In this document: piece after piece, positions 22,451-34,513 of the stretch
How positions within the stretch are numbered: the first letter of the stretch is position 1
How the letters are laid out: every line of letters starts with the position of its first letter
DNA from: Hyparrhenia diplandra
Taxonomy: Eukaryota; Streptophyta; Magnoliopsida; Poales; Poaceae
Reading direction: 5' to 3'
Length of the DNA: 64,000 bases
Assembly (NCBI GenBank): GCA_015847255.1
Contig: JADLZK010002652.1
Coordinates: 1-64,000, forward strand
The notes under the pieces: generated by a model
Told to the model about the DNA's origin: nothing
What the model saw: the letters and a program-made list of their open reading frames with translations, nothing else
The model's database searches: none
Program-made: the position numbers and the translations under genes

Positions 22451-25400
22451 TAAATATCGGACCCATTGTTTTCATATCTAAGAATAGCGAAGGTGCGTAG
22501 AAATGACATTCCACTTTGAATGTTGTATAAGATGGCTAGCTCTAGAGTCATGACAACGAAGTTACTTTTCGTCCATGATCGATGGGATATCACTACTACT
22601 GATTCGCTCATCACTACCGCCGGCATCAACGCGGAATTTAATCCACCGGCGGTGTTGAACCTCGCCCGTGGCAGTTGATGAACCGTTCGAGGCTATGGGA
22701 AACTTCGAAACTCCACGGATTCGACCACTTCGGCAGGTGAAGACTCGAGATCACCACCGGGTTGAATCGTTCCCGGTAGTGGTCTTGATGGACCACGATC
22801 ACTTTCGCGGGTTTGAATTAGAACCAAAGCGATTTGAAGATTGACACAACCGGGTTGAATTAGAACCGAGATAGCGATTTGGGAGGGAAGCAAAAGGAAC
22901 CGATAGCTCGCGGGGTTGAATGAAGAAGGAACGGTAAAAACAAACGATAGAAACGAGAACGGAGATGAATTAAAATGACTTGAGAGTCATTATATATTAC
23001 TAGATAATATATTTACAAAATGAAAAAAAAAAAAAGCGCCGCCGCCATCGCCTCTCCGCTGCCAAGGCGCCGCCGCCATCGCCTCCTCCTCATGCCGGCC
23101 GCCTAGGCTCGTTGCCGCCGCCGTAGGCCTCGCCCCGCCGCCGGCCGTTCCGCCGCCGTTGCCCGAGCTCTGCCGGCCCGCCGCTATCCCCTAGCGAGGA
23201 TGTCGGCCATGGCCTCGACCTTGAAGGCGTGAAGTTCGCCTTCTCCACCAACGCCAACCCCCGTTGGCGGGCCGACTTCTTCGGCCGGGTTGGTGAGCTT
23301 CCGAGGGCGCCGTGGAGGCACCCCACGGTGAAGACAAGCTCCTCGTTGGTGTAGACGCCCGGCCATCTCGTCGATGAAAAAAAAGCTAGCCGCGCCGGGT
23401 TTATGGAAAAGAGAGGCTAATTAGCGATGGAGATGGTACCAAATCGAGGCGTTGTTATATAGTAGCAAGCCATGGAATGCATGCAGTCCATTGTCATTCC
23501 TAAGACGCGGTGCCATGAAAACAATCTGGCCGCCACGACAGGCTCATCCAATGGCCGTCGCGATCGGCCGATCTCCCCACGAAAAGGCGGCTAATTCGCA
23601 TTTGCGCTAGCGTTTCCAATGGCCGCTTCTCTACGGGCACGGCGTTTCCCAATACCCAATCTCGAAATCCCCGGTTCGATCCCCAACAAGCCGATTTTTG
23701 ACCATTTTTTCAAGAACGATGATCGAGTTTAGCATTGTTAAACAAGGAATGCATGCTTCACATTGTTTACCATTGCTACAAGATCAACCACACGCATACC
23801 TTCGATGCCGACGGGTGAGGGAGCGAGGAGGGAGGGAGGGAGGCGAGACTCTGGCCGGGCGGAGCACGAAAATGACACACTCAACTAAGGCAGAGCACGC
23901 CCACAACACTTTAGGGCTATTTAAAGAATCAAACTTTATGCCGCCCAACGGATAACCATCCTTTGTTTTTTCTTTTTTACCACAATATTGTAGCCGCCAC
24001 GCTCACTTACGTGTTCCGCGGTGGCACGTGCTACATGCATGCCGCTTCGCTTGGAGAACCGCGTTGGCGGTAGCATTCACTTGCCGGTTAGGAAACGAAG
24101 CGGTGTGTCTCGGAATCGATGAGAAAGCCTTTGTGGCACCCATTTGCGGCGTCGGCGGGGTTAAATCAATGTCGGTTAAAACACTACGGGTGTAGTTTCA
24201 CACCCGTTGATGTGTAGATCACTACCGGGTGAGTGATGTGTAGATCCTTTGCCGGTGCAGATCTTTCGCCGGTGGTATTCGACATCACCTTGCGGGTGAA
24301 AACTTAGACCCGGCGGTGATTCGAAAAAATTCAACGCCGCCGCAGTTCTCAACTCGACCGGTGACCCTTTGCACCAATCTTTGGCGCCGCTGGCACGCCC
24401 CGTCCTCCGTACAACGGCGGTCGACTCAACCACGCCATCTCGCCTATTTAAAGCGGCAAAGAGGGGCGTGTGTTTTGCACCAGTTTCTCCTCTCTATTGT
24501 TGCATTCTTGGTTCGTCCGGTAGTTCCTAACCCTCTCCTCAAAATCTGAGAGGGCTTAGTTTTGAATTTTTAGTGTCATGGGTTTTGGATCTAGGAAATC
24601 TTTTTCTCCTTATTTTCCTTTGTTCTTCGTACTCGATCTTCTTTTGCTAGCGGTACTTTCAGTTCCACATACATGTGGCCTTTCTTTGGGAGAAAGCCCT
24701 CCACATACGAGATATGCCTAGTCCAAGAAAATGGTTTCGAGAAAAGGTGCTAGAAGAGTCTTCTTGATGAAGGAGAGACAGGGGCTTTGCTTGCTTACGT
24801 GGGTGCCATGATTCAAGATCGAACTACGGACTCATATTAAGAGTCAGGAGTCCTTGTGCTTTGGGGTGCTAGTGTTCGACCCAATATCGGGCACATGGGA
24901 ATATAGTATCTGAATCATATGGTGCATCCATGGAAAAACAATCCTCATTGGACCAAGTTCTTTGTGATTTCATCCTTGGTCCAATGGTCAAGTTTAAATT
25001 TGAAGATGAAGCTCGGTGAATCTCATCCTCCAACCTCCTCAATGAGTGCGTAGTAGCCTCGCCACTTCTTCGATCGAGGAGATGCTACAAGAGACTTGCA
25101 TGAGGTGATTAAATTTTAATGTGTTTGTACACTTTCATTGTAGCATTGACCTATCGTGAATTGGTCTTTGTTACCGTATATTTAGTTCTATGTAAGGTCT
25201 TTGCTATGAAAATATATGTAATGTAAGGTCTTTGTTATGGAAATATATGCAATCAAATTTCTTATCATTTGTATTTACATTTTGTTATGAATGTTGATTG
25301 TCTCTTCGATATCTTTGAGTTCCCATTTTTACCCTTCATCGAACATAATAAAGACAGTTCGTCAATGAAATATTTTGCATATTGTGAGGAAAATTCAAAT

Positions 25401-25751
25401 GAGATATATCCAAATCTAATGTGAATGAAATAAAGTTATATATGTAACAAAAAAAAAGAACGAGATAATGAATTTTATTCACATCCATATCCCCTTAAGA
25501 ACAGAGATAACCAAAACCCCAACTTGCGTGAAGCATCTACTCGTACATATGCGGAAGATCTTTGCAACAATGCATGCATGCAAAGCGAGTGAAGTGACAA
25601 CCTTTGTGAATTCTGCTTGGGATACATACAAACAACCGGTAGTGATATTGTATTCACCGCCGGTTCTATTCAAATAACCTAGGTAGTCATGTTGTTATCA
25701 CTACGGGTATATCTTAATACCCCGGCGGTGATGTACGCGGCGATCAAGCGC

Positions 25752-26146
25752 TATAAATCAAGGCGCGACGCATCCACACACATACCCAAGCACGCACCCA
25801 CGAGCTCGGTCACCCTACCGCGAAATCCACTCGGCTCTTTCACTCTCTCTCTCTCTTTCTAGGAGATTTGTTCATGGCTCCGGGATATTTCATTGGTAAG
25901 GATTTTTTTTTGCTTGTCTAGAATTCCTATATATATGCATATAAACAATACATATATATATATATATATATATACTATATATATTTATGAGCTTTGTCCT
26001 TTTTTTTCTTTTTTATCGCTCAAGCGGGTGGTATGAGCGGTCCTCCGCCTTTGCCGCCACCACAAGAACCAGGTTTCCACTTATTTGGCGATGAGCCATT
26101 CGCCCACGGTGTGGACACAAGGCCATTCCCTTATCCGGTCATCGTA
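25752..26146 (+). CDS. Element-internal gene start: TATA box and two-exon ORF in the CACTA element
   Basis: A TATA box (TATAAAT, 25752-25758) is followed about 115 bases later by ATG at 25874. Exon 1 (25874-25895) encodes MAPGYFI plus one base and ends at a GTAAG donor. Exon 2 (26025-26146) opens after a pyrimidine-rich tract ending in AG and encodes GGMSGPPPLPPPQEPGFHLF then FAHGVDTRPFPYPVI, ending at ATC|GTATGA. The coding parts join in phase. The proline-rich product is not a family I recognise. Later exons could lie in 26200-27060, but I could not define them. It may be the element's accessory ORF or a captured gene. Confidence 0.4.
25950..25982. repeat. (TA)n microsatellite
   Basis: Alternating TA run inside the intron of the small gene in the CACTA element; seen directly. 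Confidence 0.9.
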
Positions 26147-27164
26147 TGAAATTTTTTCTAACATTTTTTTATTTCTTATTTTACTATAACAAATACATGG
26201 GCGATTACTTTAACTTAGCGTCATTTTGTTGCATTTATATGTGTCACGAGACTTTATCCCGATACAATGGCTAGAAACAAAGACTTAGCTAGTTCTCTAT
26301 CTCTACGGTTTTGTGGAGACCACGACATCTAGAGCATCGTCTGCGGGTCATCAACTATATACGTGTGAAATAAGTTTTTACATCCTTCGAGGATTCCGGG
26401 ACACAATGACCACCTAATCCACGAGAGGGAAACGAGAAACGACCGTGTAAAAGCGCCGAGTACCATGCCGTTTCCTTGTGCTTAGATTCTCTTCGGCGTG
26501 TTTGCTACATTGTGCGATTTTCGCACTTCAAGATATTTGCCTTGTCTGGCGATAATATCCCCCATGGCAATATAGCGAATATGTTGGGAGTTACAACCAT
26601 GATGATGTGGTAATAAATTAAATTCATCATTTTGGCAATGGATATTAGATAGATTCACATCATCCTCATTCATTTTGATTCTCCCACTTGCGATTTTGCT
26701 CCACGATCTTACTTATCTTATTGCATGTGGCTTGGCGGCCGTTCTCGACCAAGCTACGAGGCCGACTTCAGTGCGATTGAGACTTACATTGCACACCTCG
26801 GCCAGCAAACTACGGAAGGCGACAATTTGCATAAGGTTTACTAACTTAGACCTTTGGTCATTCGGTAGGTTATATCTTTGGTCGAGCATTTTTACGTCCT
26901 TGCGAGGGACGAGAGAGTGCAATCATAAGGGCATTGACCTTCATCGACTCAAGCGGATACTTAATCCGTGACATCAATTACCCGATATTTCTACAATCCT
27001 ATATTCGTGTGCATGGATCACAATTTGGACTCAATATTGATTCCGGCGGCGATGATGATGATTAGTGTGTTTACTTTGTTAATTATTTGTAAGGTTGTAT
27101 GGTTCCTTCCTAATTAATTTGTAATGTTCTTGTGGTCCATGTGGTCTCAAACTTTTTTTACGAG

Positions 27165-27665
27165 CCTTTCACATGCAAATGGGGAAGCACCCACTAAGTT
27201 TGAGATTTTTGGAGTTGGTTTGGTACTTTTCGGTTTATTTGAATTTCGACGATGCCACCTTGTAATTATAGTTTGAACCGCGGCGTACCCACGAAAAGAG
27301 CCGGAATCTTTGCTAGACTTTTCCACGGGGTCTCATGTGCCCTAGGAGGCAAATCACCGTGGAGGTCCAAGAAAAATTCTTGTGTTTCCATGGTTTAATT
27401 AGCCTTCTTGTCGCCCGGTTAGCTCGAAGAAAATCATAGTAACTAAAATATTTTATCGAGAAAAACCTAAGAACTTGTGTGGGGTCATATTTTGGGTGTA
27501 CATGACGGGAAAAAAAAATTCAAGCCATTTGCACCAAGGAGGATTACACATCCTTCACGAAGGCACATGATCCCTACCATCGAACGGGACTATACGGTGT
27601 AGTTCTTGTGCTCCATGTGGTTCATATGTTTGCCGGTGTTGTAGTAGTCTCAAACTTTTACGAGC
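27165..27665. repeat. Tandem repeat unit A (~0.5 kb) of the CACTA element
   Basis: The unit starts ctttcacatgcaaatgggg, contains cttgtaattatagttt, gggtctcatgtgccctagga, tgtttccatggtttaatta and aggaggattacacatcc, and ends gttgtagtagtctcaaactt. The same order is seen in units B and C (32597-33540). The nested gypsy LTR element lies exactly between units A and B. Confidence 0.85.
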
Positions 27666-27670
27666 CTTTA

Positions 27671-28104
27671 AATCACAACCCGTTTTCAGTCAACGCGAGA
27701 GGAAGAGCGAGAGGCGTGGCGTGGCCGAAATCGATGAAGAACGAGGCGTGGACGACGGCGCTGGCGGCGGCGGCGTCGTCGGGGCGGCGCAGCCTGTGGC
27801 GCCCAGGGCGGGTATTGCGGCGGCACTGTGGCGGTCTTGGTGGGGCAGCGGTGGCGGGCGCGAGTGTGGCGGGCGGCTTGGAGGAGCTAGAGAGCAAGGT
27901 AAAAACCTAATTATTTTCTTCTTAATTGTCTCACAATAGTTGCCCCCATATTTATATGAGGGGTTTACAATTGCTAACGGGCGGCCCATTAGTCTTTTTC
28001 GACTATCTTTAATTTAATCTAATAATTATAATAATAAAGCTAAATAATAATTAAATATTCAGCGACTCCGCTTATCTCGAGGCGACTTCACCGTGAGTAT
28101 GACA
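27671..28104 (-). repeat. Left (3') LTR of the nested gypsy element
   Basis: Shares tcacaacccgttttc, gaagaacgaggcgtgg, gagctagagagcaaggtaaa, tttatatgaggggtttac and attaaatattcagc with the right LTR. The expected TG terminus is changed to AA. A TATA-like motif (minus strand CATATAAATATGG) precedes the presumed transcript start near 27945. Confidence 0.88.
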
Positions 28105-31100
28105 TCTGTCCCTTTGGAGATTCGGCTCGTCCTCGGTGCCGAAGTCACGGATAGATTTTGTTGAATAACTTCGGCATCTTCCCATGAAGCATCTGCGGCG
28201 AGGTTTGTTCTTCCATTTGATGAGCACTTGAAGGCGACCACTGGCGGACTCTTGTTTTTGAGCATTAATTCGGGTTCGGGGGGACGGTGTGCCATCGTGA
28301 ATCCGGAGGTAATTCGGAATATACGTAGGTATCTCCCCACGGTGTGGTTTGAGCATCTTTGACATGAAAGACATTGTGTATACGGGTTCGGCGGCGATTC
28401 AATGCATATATTCTTGGTGTAATGATCTTTAGCGTCTTTGAAGGGTCCAAAATATTTAGGAGAGAGCTTGCCTTTGTGTAAATCGAGATATTGTTGCCAC
28501 GAGCGGGATAAAAGTTTGAGCCAAACATAATCACCCACTTTAAATTCTCAATACGTATGATTAGCATCAAAATATTTGCGGTAATAATCACGAGACAAGC
28601 GCAAAAAGCGAACCTTTGTGCGATTGAGAAAAATATCGAGTTAGTAAATCATCCACGGTGGTAATGTTGTCTCACGGGATGATAACCACGAATAGTAGGG
28701 GATCACGCCCATACACAAGTTTGAGCGGCGTTGTTTTGGCGATGCATGATATGAAGTATTATAGCAATATTCAGCCCAAGGTAACCATCTTACCCAATCC
28801 TTTGGTTTGTCACCTTAGGTCAAAATACAGATACATCGTAATAATTTTATTGGCGACCTCGGCTGGCCATACAGCGAGGATGATAAGCGATGTTGGTGAC
28901 AAAATAATGTTGGATAGGCGGAAAATTTCTTGCCGGAATTGACTCATGAAGATGACATCCACTGTCACTAACCAGCGATCTTGGCAAGCCATGTAGTCTA
29001 ACAATCTCACGAGAAAAATTTACGAACTACTGAAGTTGTTGTATATGGATGAGAAAGGGGTATAAAGTGAGCATACTTGGATAGGCGATCAACCCTTTGT
29101 TAAGATTACCGATTTAGATCCAACTTTCGGAAGAGCTTCAATGAAATCCATTGAGATATCCTCGGATACGCTCTGGAATTGGTAAAATTTGAAGAAGCCC
29201 AATTTGGATGAAGGTGTTCGATTTTTGTTGCGTTGGCAAACCAAACAATCATTCACAAAATCTGTGACAATCGTTTATCATGTTTGACAAAAGAAGGTCG
29301 GCCGGAATCGATGCTATGTTTTACGTATACCCTCATGTCTTTGAATCATGAATTGCATGGAGAATAGTGCGAAGATGTTTGGGCGATTTGGAAAGCCATA
29401 TCTTTTTTGTTGAACAAGATCAATCCATTGCGAACTTTCCATGTAGAGTCCTTACAGTTGATTATAGAATCAATAAGGGCTATAGCTTTATCCTTTGAAT
29501 GCAATTTTCTCCGTGGTGATCAAATAACCCCAATTGAATTTACGAAATAGCCATGAGGGAAGATTCATACGTGTTCGGCGAGATAATCGTCGGCCACCAC
29601 ATTTGATTTACGGCTTGTACTCCCTGATAAAATCATAGCCAAGTAATTTGCTAACCCATTGATCTTTGCGGGGCGTGTACAAGCGTTGATCTAAAATGTA
29701 CTTAAGGCGTAATGATCGATCTTATAATAAATGGGCGGCCCCAAAGATATGGTCGCCAATGCTTGACTTCTTTACATTACGGTCCTATGAGTTCTCTTTC
29801 ATAGCGGCTAACTTTACGTACTTATCGGTCATACGTTTGCTAAAGTAAGCAATTGGACCATTACCACGATGTAAAAGCGGCACCCATACCTATACGGGCG
29901 CATCACATTCCACCACAAATGATTTATTAAAGTCTAGAAGTTGGAGCTTAGGTCTTTGATGATAAAGTCCTCTTAAGGTGCTCAAAAAACATTTGTTGCC
30001 AAGGGTGTCCAACGAGAATGAGTCATTCTTAAGAAGATCGGTCAAGGGACATGCAATTGTACCATAATCCATTATAAACTTTTACGTAGTTATCGGCGAG
30101 TCGAGAAAGCCTCGCAATTCACGGAGAGTTGTGGGGGCGGCCAAGCGGTGGCGGCCTCAATTTTCTCGGGTCCTTGACCACTCCGGCATCCGATATAATA
30201 TGTCCCAAATAACCCAATTGTGATTGACCAAAGATGCATTTAGATTTCTTTAAGAAGATATTATGAGATGCGAGTACCTTGAAAACCTCTTCCACATGGT
30301 GGAGATGCTCGAACCGAGGATTTGCTAAATATCGGGATATCATCAAAGAAAACCAAACACAAACTTACGCGAGAAAGCGGTCCCAATATATCATTCATCA
30401 AAGCTTGAATAGTTGAAGGTGCATTGCATAATCCAAATGGCATGACCAAAAACTCAAAGTGCCCATGATGTGTCTGAAAATTTGTCTTTTCGATGTCAGG
30501 AGGATGCATGCGTGCACAGTGATAGCTTTGGCGAAGATCTAATTTGGTGAAGAATTTTGCACCTTCTAGTTCATCGGTAATTCGGCAATAACAAGTATTG
30601 GAAATTTGTCTTTCAAGGTATTACTATTGAGCTCGATAATCAACACAAAAGCGCCAAGTCGATCATGTTTTTGACAAGAAGGGCCGGTGATGAGAATGAC
30701 GAAGTGCTATCTAGGATGATACCTTGATGAAGCATGCGCACATTGTCGTTCTAGTTCATTTTACGTATCGAGGGTAACGATAGGGGCCTCTGACGGTCGG
30801 TGAGTGGGATCCTTAAGATGAATTCTATGATCATAACACCGTTGAGGTGGGAGCCCCAAAGGCTCTACGAAAAATTTGTTGGAATTTGCATAACGAGAGG
30901 ATCCATTGTACGTCGGGAGAAAGTATATGAATACGGTTGAGAATACGTCTCTTTAGAGAGGTTGTGCCATGTCCCCGGTTTGTCCTTTCCACGAACTTCA
31001 TAATAAGTTTATTAAAATTCGGACAATATTTTCAAAGAACTTCGGCCAGTCCACCCAAAACAACATCATAGCCTCTAATTTGATCTTTGAAGAAATGCGC

Positions 31101-31235
31101 TTTGAAGCTTTTGTTAGCAATAGAAAATTCAATATTATCATACCTTCCCACATTTGTTATGTGTTGTCCATTAGCGACAACAACTACGGCCGGACCGTGT
31201 AAAGAAGAACTTTGGAGGCCCGGTTTCGCGACCAA
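28059..31235 (-). pseudogene. Gypsy pol remnants: protease, RT, RNase H, integrase, chromodomain
   Basis: In minus-strand order. 31235-31032 is a retropepsin-like segment (VVVANGQHIT, GYDVVLGG). About 30560-30261 is reverse transcriptase with FTKLDLRQSYHCARMHPPDI, HFEFLVMPFGLCNAPS and the catalytic LVFFDD box. 30346-30119 is the RT thumb (SKCIFGQSQLGYLGHIIS). 30072-29890 is the RNase H start (LQLLDFNKSFVVECDAP). About 29300-28600 is integrase, too broken to read fully. 28538-28059 is the integrase C-terminus and chromodomain (LHKGKLSPKYFGPF, then VLIKWKN and ASWEDAEVIQQN in alternate frames). Frames change repeatedly, so no functional polyprotein is encoded. Confidence 0.85.
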
Positions 31236-32199
31236 ATCAAAATCAGAAAATTATGTGTTGAACGGAATCAAAGAGCCAATAAATTGGTGCCATTTATATT
31301 GATAATTAATTGCATGGTAGGACAAGTGGATATGCGGTTAAGCCATGGCGATATTTGAATATCTGAATATCCTCTTGTGCGTACCTTTAAGTTACATCAA
31401 CGGAAATTTGTATAGAGGCGTCTAGCAAGTGCTATGCATTTTGTCTCAATATCAGTGGTTGATGTAGTTGGACGTCGATCTGAATCGAGAGGTGCTAACC
31501 CGGCAATATAAAGCATAACTTTTGCTGTTTTGGGAGAGGTATTGTACCTTGTTGGTGTTCTTTGTGAGCGTATTAGTGTACTGTCCAAATCTCCCTTACG
31601 GCGTGATCTTTGTCGGATCACCAAGATGATTGTGTAGTTGAGTTCCAAAGCGTCGGTAATAGGCTGAGAAAAGTGGCCAAGTTGGTTGACCCGCCGTTTT
31701 CCCAGCGAATAAACCAAGATAATTCGTTCCTTGGAGATGGAGCAGCGGTACATCGATGTGTATTAATAATTCCTTGGCGAGAAAAAATTTATCGCACTTG
31801 TACAACCAATGAGAAGGGTCACCCTTGCCATCATACTCGGAAAAATAATTTAATATGATTCTTTGGTACGTGCGGGATTTTTACGGCAGAATTTAGGTGG
31901 AAATTCTAGAGTAATTTCTTGGGGAATTTCGTATCAAATTCGAGATGAAAATTGAATTTTTGTCCATTTGTAGGATTGAGGAATCGGAGGTGCGGCGGAT
32001 GGAGGGCTCATCTCGTATCTGAGGGCGAAGAGGCGCTTGGAGGGGCGGGATGTGCCAGGTGATGATGGGGCTGAATTAGCCTCCATGGCTTTGGCCTCCA
32101 TGGGCTGCGATGTACTCGTCAATGATCTGTTGACGTTCGCCAGTGATGGATTGTCCCAAGGTACAGGCCATTGGATCGTAGTGGTCTCGGATATCAATC

Positions 32200-32596
32200 T
32201 GTCACAACCCGTTTTCCAGTCGCGAGAGGAAGAACGAGAGCGTGGCGTGACCGAAATCAGCGAAGAACGAGGCGTGGGAGCGGCGGGGCGCGGCGTTAAG
32301 CGGCTACCGGCAGCGTGGCGCATGTGGCGGCGGCGGGCGCGGGCCCAGTCTTGGCGGCGGCGGTGACTGGAGGAGCTAGAGAGCAAGGTAAAAACCTAAT
32401 TATTTTTCTTCTTGATTGTCTCACAATAGTTGCCCCCCATATTTATATGAGGGGGTTTACAATTGCTAACGGGCGAGGCCCATTAGTCTTTTCGACTATC
32501 TTTAATTTAATCTAATAATTATAATAATAAAAGCTAAATAATAATTAAATATTCAGCCACTCCGCTTATCTCGGGCGCTCATTGGCTGAGTCGACA
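32200..32596 (-). repeat. Right (5') LTR of the nested gypsy element
   Basis: Begins TGTCACAACCC and ends TCGACA, with the same internal blocks as the left LTR. It is about 37 bases shorter through several small indels. That divergence implies an old insertion unless part of it is assembly error. Confidence 0.88.
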
Positions 32597-33540
32597 CTTT
32601 CACATGCAAATGGGGAAGCACCCATGAAGTTTGAGATTTTTCGGAGTTGGTTTGGTACTTTTCGCATTTTATTTGAATTTACAGCGTGACGCCACCTTGT
32701 AATTATAGTTTGAACTAAGCATACCCCGAAAAGAGCCGAATCTTTGCTAGACTTTTCCACGGGGTCTCATGTGCCCTAGGAGTCAAATCACCGTGGAGGT
32801 CCAAGACAAATTCTTGTGTTTCCATGGTTTAATTAGCCTTCTTGTCGCCCGGTTTAGCTAGAAAGAAAATCATAGTAATTAAAATATTTATCGAGAAAAA
32901 CCTAAGAACTTGTGTGGGGGTCATATTTTGGGTGTACATAGGTGGGGAAAAAATTTAAGCCATTTCCACCAAGGAGGATTACACATCCTTCACGAGAGGC
33001 ACATGATCCCTACCATCGAACCCGGGACTATCTGAGTGTAGTTCTTGTGCTCCATGTGGTTCATATGTTTGCCGGTGTTGTAGTGGTCTCAAACTTTTAC
33101 GAGTCTTTCACATGCAAATGGGGAAGCACCCACGAAGTTTGAGATTTTTCGGAGTTGGTTTGGTACTTTTTCCCGGTTTATTTGAATTTCTGTGACGGCG
33201 CCACCTTGTAATTATAGTTTTGGTGGCGTACCCACGAAAAGAGCGGAATCTTTGCTAGACTTTTCCACAGGGGTCTCATGTGCCCTAGGAGGCAAATCAC
33301 CGTGGAGGTCAAGACAAATTCTTGTGTTTTCATGGTTTAATTATCCTTCTTGTCGCCGGTTTAGCTAGAAGAAAATCATAGTAATTAAAATATTTATCGA
33401 GAGAAAAACCTAAGAACTTGTGTGGGGTCATATTTTGGGTGTACATATTTGGAAAAAAAATTCAAGTCATTTCCACCATGGAGGATTACATCCTTTACAA
33501 AGGTACATGATCATCCATGAAGTGGCGGCATTTCTATTTC
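32597..33540. repeat. Tandem repeat units B and C of the CACTA element
   Basis: Unit B is about 32597-33105 and unit C about 33106-33540, the latter diverging or truncated after aggattacatcc. Each matches unit A at 27165-27665 over nearly its whole length, with small substitutions and indels. Internal tandem arrays of this size are known from several plant CACTA families. Confidence 0.85.
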
Positions 33541-33559
33541 CTTCTTAGGTTGCGTGTAA

Positions 33560-34230
33560 TAACCCGGCGGTGAATAAGATTGGGGTGAAATTTTTCAAAT
33601 CTATCCCGAACCTCCCGCCATTTCGTTCCCCCACCGCGCCCAAACCAGGTTTGCCTATATATATAGGTGAGTGGCTCGGAGTGAAATTTTGGCAAGCCAT
33701 TTGAACACCGCGCCATTCTCGTTCCCCCACCGCCCGAATCCCGAAGAGCACCCGGATTCGTCGGCGGGCGCGACCACCAACTCCAGCGTCGCCGTTCGTC
33801 GTCCCCTCGCCCCGGGCCGTCCGTTCGCGCATCCGGTCGTTCGCTCTGGCGGAATCGAGGCTTTGACGGCGTTCTCCACGCCGCGCTCCTCCCTCCGGCG
33901 TCCCCAACACCGCCAGGCATCCTCGCCCGCCGGCCCCTTCCACGGTGAGAACTAATTATCCCTTTAGGTGTACGAGTTTTTTACCTATGAGAATGAGAAC
34001 TAATTCGCCGCTGTCCTAGCCTCGCGTCGCCCGCTTGGTCTTCCTCCACACGCCGACGGAGAACCGCCGCCACACCTCTGGGTCCGCATGACCTCACGCC
34101 ATCTTCCTCTTCACCGCCCGACGCCGTACCGTCCGCGACCTTGTCCTCCTCAAATCCTCCAAGACAAGATAGGGAGCGCACAAGGCGCCTGGCAAGCTTG
34201 GTGAGTGCGTCGATCCTTGCCCTTGAGGTG
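33560..34230. other. GC-rich segment with a duplicated block, right part of the CACTA element
   Basis: Two imperfect copies of gtgaaatttt..ccgccattctcgttcccccaccgc lie at about 33583-33645 and 33681-33740, with a (TA)n tract between them. A GC-rich reading frame follows (33780-33950), ending in a gtgagaac donor-like site. It could be the first exon of a captured gene feeding the RNase H1-like domain at 34405, but I could not join the exons. Confidence 0.3.
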
Positions 34231-34404
34231 TTCGTTGAAATGCCCGTCTCGGTCCACTTTGCAACCTATGCTCGAATTGTGATTGAAATTCATGAGTTAG
34301 TTGTTAAATCGATTTGAATATTTTAAATATGCATTACTTCTTTGTACAACTTTTATGAATAACATAGCAATATCATCCTATTTTGGTGACATGTATAGGC
34401 AAGC

Positions 34405-34513
34405 ATGGCGTGGTACATAGTGTTTGTTGGTCGCGTGCGAGGATCTATCTAACACAGGAAGATTGCTATGCTCAAGTCCAAGGCTACGTTAATAATTATT
34501 CTGAGAAAATATA
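34405..34513 (+). pseudogene. RNase H1 N-terminal (viroplasmin-like) domain remnant in the CACTA element
   Basis: From ATG at 34405 the plus strand reads MAWYIVFVGRV. After a one-base slip in a G run (GGATC where GGGATC is expected) it continues GIYLTQEDCYAQVQGYVNN. This is the signature of the small alpha/beta domain found at the N-terminus of eukaryotic RNase H1, which binds RNA/DNA hybrids and double-stranded RNA (WYxVFxGRxPGIY..WxxCxxQVxGY). Copies of this domain are known within rice CACTA transposon proteins. A second slip near 34507 (AAAATA) ends the frame. Its function in the element is unknown. Confidence 0.7.

Larger units (their letters stand above)
27671..32596 (-). mobile_element. 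Ty3/gypsy retrotransposon nested in the CACTA element
   Basis: A complete but decayed 4.9-kb minus-strand element. LTRs are 27671-28104 (3') and 32200-32596 (5'), the latter starting TGTCAC and ending GACA. The flanks are ctttA (27666-27670) and ctttC (32597-32601), a 5-bp target duplication with one mismatch. Next to the 5' LTR the minus strand shows an initiator tRNA-Met type primer site (TGATATCCGAGACC, about 32180-32196). Next to the 3' LTR it has a polypurine-like tract (AAAGGGACAGA). The order protease, RT, RNase H, integrase with chromodomain places it in the gypsy superfamily, chromovirus-like branch. Numerous indels show it is inactive, or poorly assembled. Confidence 0.9.
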
